A model generated the notes under the pieces. The model was not told the DNA's origin. It ran no database searches and worked only from the letters and a program-made list of their open reading frames with translations. From Brachionus plicatilis (taxonomy: Eukaryota; Rotifera; Eurotatoria; Ploima; Brachionidae): DNA of 13,351 nt. Positions 8,241-13,351 of the stretch are shown here, piece by piece. A program made the position numbers and the translations under genes. Numbering within the stretch: the first letter of the stretch is position 1; each line of letters opens with the position of its first letter. The stretch is taken from positions 3,476 to 16,826 of the forward strand of contig QEOQ01000460.1 in the NCBI GenBank assembly GCA_010279815.1. Direction: 5' to 3'.

Positions 8241-10128
8241 CTAATTTTCAGAAAATAAGCCAATTTTAAATTTGTTGTTTTCATTTTTACCAAGTAGCAA
8301 AAAATTGTTTCCATTTGAAAAAAAATTTTCCATACCTTGTGAGTAAGAGTTTTCATAATCGAAAGAATATTTGATATTTAACTTGGAATCATAAACTATA
8401 CATCTAACATCATCTCTATTTTTGACAGCTACATAAACTTTGTCTCTAACAACCAAATCGTATAACTGATTGAAAAAGTCTTGTGGAATTTTTAAAGACC
8501 TAAGCTTTGTTAACTTATCAGAATCTGTCAAAATGATCTCCATGTTTTTTGAGTCTACATAAGCTAGAAATTTATCACCGATGTTAAGACTAGTTGGTTC
8601 ACCTTCAACAATTAGTTGGTTACTAAGTGAAGCTTTTTTCAAGTCAATTTTCATCAAACTATGCGACTCTTTCTCACAAACAAAAACATTATTTTCATTC
8701 ATTGCAATTCCATTTGGACTAGTTAAAATGTAATTTTTTGATGAAGAAATCATCTTATCCAAAGAAAAGTCCGAAATTTTGAAAATAAAAATTCCACTTT
8801 TTAAATTAAAATTTTTGTAGACTTTTGCGAGTTTTTGAATTTGATCTTCATTTAGTTCGTCGAATGATAAAGCAATATAAGTTTTGTTCACTGCAAAATC
8901 TTTTATATTCTCAACTTTGAGTTTAACACTTGATTTTATTACTAAAGTTTTAGATAATTCTATAACAACAAGATTTCCATTCTGATCACTTATAAAGACA
9001 TTTTTTGAATTAGCCCTGATAAATTTTGGTTGTATTGGTACTTCTAATTCTTCTAGAGGCTTTTTTGTTATTGATTTAAGATCATTCTGTTCAACTAAAC
9101 GCTTGAGTTTTATTCTTAATGTTCCAAACATTTGAATTTTATCATTATCCGACTTTTGAAGAGATTCATTCAATTTTGTGTGGGATTTTCTGTGTTTTGA
9201 TTCTTTTGGTGGCAATAGATCTGAATCGGTTACAATTATGTTTCCAAAAAAATTTTGTTCGCTATCATTTGGTTCTTCATATTCCTTAAATTTTTTTTAA
9301 GAAAAATATGTTTAAATTAAATTTTAATTTACTCCAATTATTTTTAAGGGTTGATTTCTTAAAACAGAATAATCAGTAGACACAGTATCGACTTTTTCTT
9401 GAAACTCTTGAAAATCGACTAACAAATTTTCCAATTCATCAGAATCGTTGCTTAAAATTTATTTAAAATTTGAATAATGATTTTTATTATTTACTTATTC
9501 AAAGCATTCTGAAAGTTTTCCAAAGATTTTTTTGAATTTAAAACTTTATTCTCAAAGTCCAAAAATTTTTTGCTTAAAAGTTAAAATTATATAAATTTGA
9601 CTTGTCGAAAATTTCTCAATTTACTTTTCTTTGTGAATTTCATCAATTTGTTCAAACAGCTCTTGTTTTTGTTTAATTAGTTTTTTCAAGAATTTTTGAA
9701 AATTTTCCTCTATTTTCATCTTTATGTCCTTAATATTCTCTCCGTTTTTTAAGATAATAGGGCTAATCAAATCTTAAAAAAAAGAAAAAGGGTTTAAATT
9801 AAAGATAACTTAATAAATTACTAATTTTTTTAATATATTTTTCAAAATCATGCAACGTTATTTCACAAAATTTAGCTGATGATTCCTTCCATTGAACAAC
9901 ATGACTTGAAACACAATCGGTGCATCTTAAAAATCAGAGGGTTATTTGGGAAACTAATTTGGCAAATTCTGGAACCAACATGGGCTGTTTACAATGAAAA
10001 CAGGCAATCAGTGATTTGAGATTTTTACAAATCGGACAAAGAGCCTCGATTATGTTCATTTGAATATCCGTTGGTCTAATTATTAAGATAAAATAAGGAA
10101 TTTGGATTTATTAAGCTTACGATTCCAT
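8241..10128 (-). CDS. Gene B: B-box / coiled-coil / NHL-like beta-propeller protein (TRIM-like, no RING)
   Basis: Seven exons: 10128-10121, 10075-9980, 9925-9822, 9772-9625, 9572-9495, 9450-9333 and 9284-8241. Introns are 45, 54, 49, 52, 44 and 48 bp, all GT-AG, in phases 2, 2, 1, 2, 2 and 0. The joined frame gives 531 aa ending in TAG. Residues 16-55 fit a B-box-type zinc finger: C16-x2-C19-x8-C28-x2-C31-x4-C36-x2-C39-x3-H43, with C55 as a possible last ligand. The finger only forms when intron 2 uses the GTTGGT donor at 9979, which also removes an in-frame TGA. Residues about 56-185 are a coiled coil. A Ser/Lys-rich linker leads to a propeller at about 264-531 with an NHL-like motif at 373-378 (SPNGIA, then VFVCE). 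No RING is present, so ubiquitin ligase activity is not supported; a scaffold or RNA/protein-binding role is inferred from TRIM-NHL relatives. It is a tandem paralogue of gene A. The 8-nt first exon (ATG GAA TC) has a strong GTAAGC donor but is the least certain exon. Confidence 0.82.
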
Positions 10129-11023
10129 TTTAAATTTGAGATTAAGATCTTATCTTGTTTGAAGATCAAAAACGAAATTAGAGGTAATTTAATTTTATGC
10201 AAAAACAAAAAGTCTAAAAATTTTAAAAAACTATTTCATATATCACCTGAAAATTAACAATGTGCTATATAGAAGTTTCTTTAAGAATATTTCATATTAA
10301 CGAATTCAGAGTTCAATTTGAAATTATGCAAATTTAATTGAAAATCATAATAGAAAAATGTTCCCTTTGGAACAAAATGAAAAGCAGTCAGTATTAATTT
10401 TAAAAAATTAAAGAATTAAAAAATTATTTCATGTTATTTTGATCGAGCAAATACTAACTTAAAAATTCTTTTTAGAAAAATTATAATCTTGATTTTAAAT
10501 AATTGCGAAAAAAACTAAATTTGTCTGTTAATAGATCGATTTAACTTGCATAATAAATATATTTTTATTTATTTCTTTAAAATTTAAAATTTTTATTTCA
10601 CTAGTTAAATAAATTTTAGATTAGATTGCATTTTTTTAATATCGTAAAAAAAATATTTACAAAAAATAAATTACTCTCAATTTAAAAAAAAATTTAAATT
10701 ATTAAATATTTGTTTTTAAATTCACTTCAGGCTTAAATTTACTTGTCGAATAAAAAAAAATTCTAAAAAAAATACATTTCTTTCCAAATTAAAAAATAAA
10801 CTAATTTACTTTATTTTGTGGCTTAGTGTCTGATTTTAAATTAAAATTTGCTTACGAAAACAATGACAAAAGGCACATAAATTTTAGAAATTATCTAATT
10901 TTTAAAATGAAATTTAAAAAACAAAAATTAATTAATTAGAGACAGAAAAATTTAATATTATGTATGCGTCTCATGCATTTTTATAAAAATTATAAGATTA
11001 AATCAAGAACTTTATGAAATTAA
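10129..11023. other. Intergenic AT-rich stretch upstream of gene B
   Basis: No supported gene lies here. It should hold the promoter of gene B at its left end. A small hairpin, TGTTCC-CTTT-GGAACA, lies near 10360. Otherwise I see only A- and T-rich sequence. Confidence 0.55.
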
Positions 11024-11164
11024 ATAACAGATCATTTTAATGTTTTTTTTAAAGCACTTGTGAGACTTCATCATGAGTTTGCAAATTATACATGCTATCC
11101 GTACCCAGAGAAAAATTATTCTGAATTAGAAAATACCAATAGGAGACATAATCCTTTATTTTAA
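11024..11164 (+). pseudogene. Short coding-like relic, unknown protein
   Basis: A 46-codon open stretch with no in-frame ATG ends at TAA (11162-11164). Its residues from 11054 on (with HHEFANYTCYPYPEKNYSEL) use His, Tyr, Cys, Pro and Glu in a protein-like mix unlike the Lys/Asn/Ile/Phe output of random AT-rich DNA. A second short open frame follows at about 11221-11301 (containing LLAEHLLVKVLVLL). They may be pieces of one decayed gene or transposon protein. I do not recognise a family. Confidence 0.25.
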
Positions 11165-11570
11165 AAATTTGAGTTAATATTATCATTATTAAATATGATA
11201 CTAATAATAATATGAGATAAATCAGACTACTTGCAGAGCATTTGTTGGTTAAGGTACTTGTTCTATTAAATGATAGTTCATCTTACTTTAAAGCGAATTA
11301 ATTCAAGTGTAAAAACATTTTAAATAAAAGTTCAAAGTTTGATCTGATTTATACTTTTTGTAATATTCTTACAACTTTACAAACCTGATCTATCATATTA
11401 AAATTTTTAACTGAACGTCATTCTTCATAAATTCTCTATAAAGATACATAAAATTGAATTTAAATGCTTTTTTAAATTTTATTAAAACAATATTTCAGAA
11501 TGAGATGCAAAATTTTAAAAATTTATTTTTGATTAAAAAAGGATTTTTGATTGTCAAACTTTTTTGTTAA
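11165..11570. other. Intergenic AT-rich stretch
   Basis: Apart from the short open frame at about 11221-11301 noted with the preceding relic, I see no gene, RNA or repeat. Confidence 0.5.
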
Positions 11571-11809
11571 TCAAAGTCTATCATTGTCATTGTAATCAAA
11601 ATTATCACATTCTGGGCATATCACATTGATCACAAAGCCACCATGGCTCCAAGATTTTTTCAATAAAATATCGAAACTATCTAAAATAAGTATTTTTAGA
11701 TCACGAAATTTTTTTCATCATTGTTTTTGATTGACATGTATTTCTAGGTAAAAGAATTTTTGGTACATTTAATCTGTATGTTAAAACCTAATTTGTTTCT
11801 TTCAAACAT
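11571..11809 (-). pseudogene. Frameshifted coding relic, unknown protein
   Basis: Reading leftward from an ATG at 11809-11807, 21 codons run to an in-frame TAG (11746-11744). The same frame continues from an ATG at 11737 to a run of seven A (11715-11709). Past that run, the frame shifted by one base stays open for 47 codons to a TGA at 11573-11571. The last part reads protein-like (SWSHGGFVINVICPEC, then an acidic tail) with Trp, Gly, His and a Cys-x2-Cys pair. One stop and one slip in a homopolymer separate the pieces, so this looks like a recently broken gene of about 79 codons, or a gene with a base error in the A run. It lies head to head with the ATP-grasp gene. The family is unknown. 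Confidence 0.4.
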
Positions 11810-11924
11810 ATTTTTAATATAATTTTCTTCTTTTTTTTTCAGGTTTTAATGTATGATTTTAGGGTATAATTATATGAAGTTTTAATAATAATAATTTTAC
11901 TGCTGAATAAAAATGTTTCATTTC

Positions 11925-11973
11925 GTTAAAACCTTGACTTGATACAAGCATTTTATTAAACTTATTTTTATAG
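11925..11973 (+). other. Possible 5' intron or trans-splice acceptor of the ATP-grasp gene
   Basis: A T-rich acceptor (TTTTTATAG) ends at 11973. From 11974 the frame of gene D is open without a stop for 20 codons before its ATG pair. Upstream, ATG TTT CAT TTC (11913-11924) followed by GTTAAA could splice to it in phase 0 across a 49-bp intron, the size seen in genes A and B. That would add 24 residues. Alternatively the acceptor receives a spliced leader or belongs to a 5' UTR intron. A second TTTTCAG acceptor lies near 11842. Confidence 0.3.
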
Positions 11974-12033
11974 ACAAATTCTATATCAAGTTCGAATTCT
12001 TTTGCATATTTTTATGATTCTTCTCTCTCAAAA

Positions 12034-13104
12034 ATGATGAGAATTGCTATAGCTACAGAACAGGAATATCTTGAAAAAGGTTGGAAAGAAGATAATGTAC
12101 TGAGAATAAAGCTCGTCTCTCTATTAAGAAACGAAGGAATCTCTTTTCCGGAATCAAATGTAGTAATTATTGATTGGCGTGATAGACTAATAAATCCACA
12201 TACATTCGATGCCATATTTATTTCCTCTACTTGGAACGCTGTCGATTTTCCAAATGAATTTCTAGAATGGTTGAAGAACTGCGAGAGCGATGGTACAGCT
12301 AGAATAATAAATTGTAGCGAAATAATAGCTAAAGCGTTTGATAAAAAAAATTATTTTCAAGAATTGGCTTCTGTTCTTGATAAGCAAAATCTAAGAGGCA
12401 AATTAATACCAACATACTTCACTTCCCCTGCATACCAAGGTGTCAGTTTAAATGAAATTCGAAGTTTCTTAAAAAAATCAGACTTTGAAGCTAAAGAATT
12501 AGTTTTAAAACCTAGAATATCAGCTGATGGAAAAGATTTATCCAGAATAAAATTAGATGGTAGAAGTGATGATGCCATTGAAGCAGAAATTATTCAAGCA
12601 TTAAAAAAAACTAAAGTTAAATCGTCAGGTGGAATGATCCAGCCACTGATTGATACAATTGAAACTGGAAGCGACCATGGCGAATATCAGCTATTATTTC
12701 TAAACGGAAAATTTAGTCATGCAAATGTAAAGCCACCAGGCTTTGGTGTATGCGCTTCAAAAAAAAAATTCATTAAAAAAGAAAATTTACCTGATGGTAT
12801 GAATGAATTTGCAGAGTTTATAGCTGATTACTTCTTCAAAAAGTATAATGTAATAAGAATTAGAGTGGACATGTTAGTTGATAATAAACAAAGACCTGTT
12901 TTATTAGAAGCCGAGCTTATTGAGCCCAATTCTAATACGGACTCTTTATATAATTTTTCATTAGCAAATATTGGAAAAGAGGATTTTTTTCTACCATGTG
13001 AAGAATGTCAAGAATATAATGATACTATGAATAGATTTGCTGCTGCAATTTACAATGAAGCCAAACGCCTCAAAAATACACAATTCAAAAAAGAAATTAC
13101 ATAA
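12034..13104 (+). CDS. Gene D: ATP-grasp ligase of the DcsG/RimK-like type
   Basis: A single 356-aa frame ends in TAA. ATP-grasp enzymes join a carboxylate to an amine or thiol through an acyl-phosphate, using ATP and Mg. Residues 2-8 (MRIAIAT) open an N-terminal Rossmann-like domain, with ISSTWN at 63-68 and FLEWL at 76-80, motifs I associate with bacterial DcsG-like proteins. The central ATP-binding part includes LVLKP (K159), MIQPLID at 201-207 and GE at 216-217. The Mg site is visible as RVDM (D279) and LLEAELIEPN (E292, E294, N299). All core motifs are intact, so it should be active; the substrate is not predictable. There is no signal peptide, so it is probably cytosolic. The start is the first ATG of ATG ATG; an upstream exon could extend it. 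Codon use resembles genes A and B, so any transfer from bacteria would be old. Animal glutathione synthetase and tubulin ligase families are less likely given the DcsG-like motifs. Confidence 0.88.
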   Translation: MMRIAIATEQEYLEKGWKEDNVLRIKLVSLLRNEGISFPESNVVIIDWRDRLINPHTFDAIFISSTWNAVDFPNEFLEWLKNCESDGTARIINCSEIIAKAFDKKNYFQELASVLDKQNLRGKLIPTYFTSPAYQGVSLNEIRSFLKKSDFEAKELVLKPRISADGKDLSRIKLDGRSDDAIEAEIIQALKKTKVKSSGGMIQPLIDTIETGSDHGEYQLLFLNGKFSHANVKPPGFGVCASKKKFIKKENLPDGMNEFAEFIADYFFKKYNVIRIRVDMLVDNKQRPVLLEAELIEPNSNTDSLYNFSLANIGKEDFFLPCEECQEYNDTMNRFAAAIYNEAKRLKNTQFKKEIT

Positions 13105-13351
13105 TTAATTCCCAAGCACAAATGGATTTATATTCATTATAAATTTCTATATTTTTTTAGCAAATTTAAGAATTTTAAATAAATATTATTTATTAACTGA
13201 TTTATTAATTAAATGTTTCTTAAGCATTTCTTATTATCTCCTATATTTGATTTCCTAATAAAAAATTTGAAAAATAATTAAATGTTTGAAGTAGTTATCG
13301 GCAAATATTATAATTACCTGGAAAAAAAAGGGGAAATAAACCTGACAAAAA
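13105..13351. other. Downstream of gene D: 3' UTR and AT-rich tail
   Basis: The 3' UTR of gene D occupies the left part. At the right edge the minus strand carries a strong acceptor-like tract (CCCCTTTTTTTTCCAG ending at 13318), which could mark a last exon of a leftward gene beyond the window, but only a 20-codon frame follows and I do not call it. Confidence 0.4.
13178..13183 (+). terminator. Polyadenylation signal of gene D (AATAAA)
   Basis: AATAAA begins 74 bases past the TAA stop of the ATP-grasp gene, a normal spacing for a short 3' UTR. The signal is canonical, but the hexamer is common in AT-rich DNA. Confidence 0.55.

Noticed and set aside
12012..12215. Minus-strand frame overlapping the start of gene D
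   Set aside because: It is antisense shadow of the ATP-grasp gene, which has all its family motifs on the plus strand.
12357..12578. Minus-strand frame inside gene D
   Set aside because: It is antisense shadow of the ATP-grasp coding sequence.
13255..13317. Possible last exon of a leftward gene after a strong acceptor-like tract
   Set aside because: The frame is only 20 codons, with low-complexity composition. The rest of the gene would lie outside the window.

Overview
The window looks like nuclear DNA of a compact, very AT-rich animal genome. Protein-coding exons use the standard code, with TAA, TAG and TGA all acting as stops. Introns are GT-AG, mostly 44-54 bp, and end in T-rich tracts followed by TAG or AAG. 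Polyadenylation signals are AATAAA. Two genes have the metazoan zinc finger / coiled coil / beta-propeller layout. A monogonont rotifer such as Brachionus would fit, but this is inference from base composition, intron size and gene content, not from a marker gene.

Layout. The left edge may hold the first 12 codons of a leftward gene (1-36). Gene A (440-4132, minus, 5 exons, 519 aa) and gene B (8241-10128, minus, 7 exons, 531 aa) are tandem paralogues. Each has an N-terminal Cys/His zinc finger, a coiled coil and a C-terminal NHL-like propeller, and neither has a RING. I rebuilt both from short exons; the last four introns have the same phases (1, 2, 2, 0) and two internal exons have identical lengths. 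Gene A's third intron has grown to 1992 bp and holds a 568-bp foldback element of Tc1/mariner type plus a probable reverse transcriptase relic. Gene D (12034-13104, plus) encodes a 356-aa ATP-grasp enzyme resembling the DcsG/RimK-type group best known from bacteria. It is divergent to gene B across 1.9 kb.

Between genes A and B lie a broken or unresolved reading region (5561-6100) and a second, different foldback element (6270-7124). The second element has 276-bp arms that I read as identical, around a 303-bp spacer with a decayed AT-hook-like reading frame. Between genes B and D are two further coding-like relics (11024-11164 plus, 11571-11809 minus).

How it fits together. Genes A and B probably do related work as scaffold or binding proteins of the TRIM-NHL-like class. 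Gene D is metabolically unrelated and is a candidate for old horizontal transfer. The rest is AT-rich intergenic DNA shaped by small non-autonomous DNA transposons. No operon, tRNA, rRNA or CRISPR array is visible.
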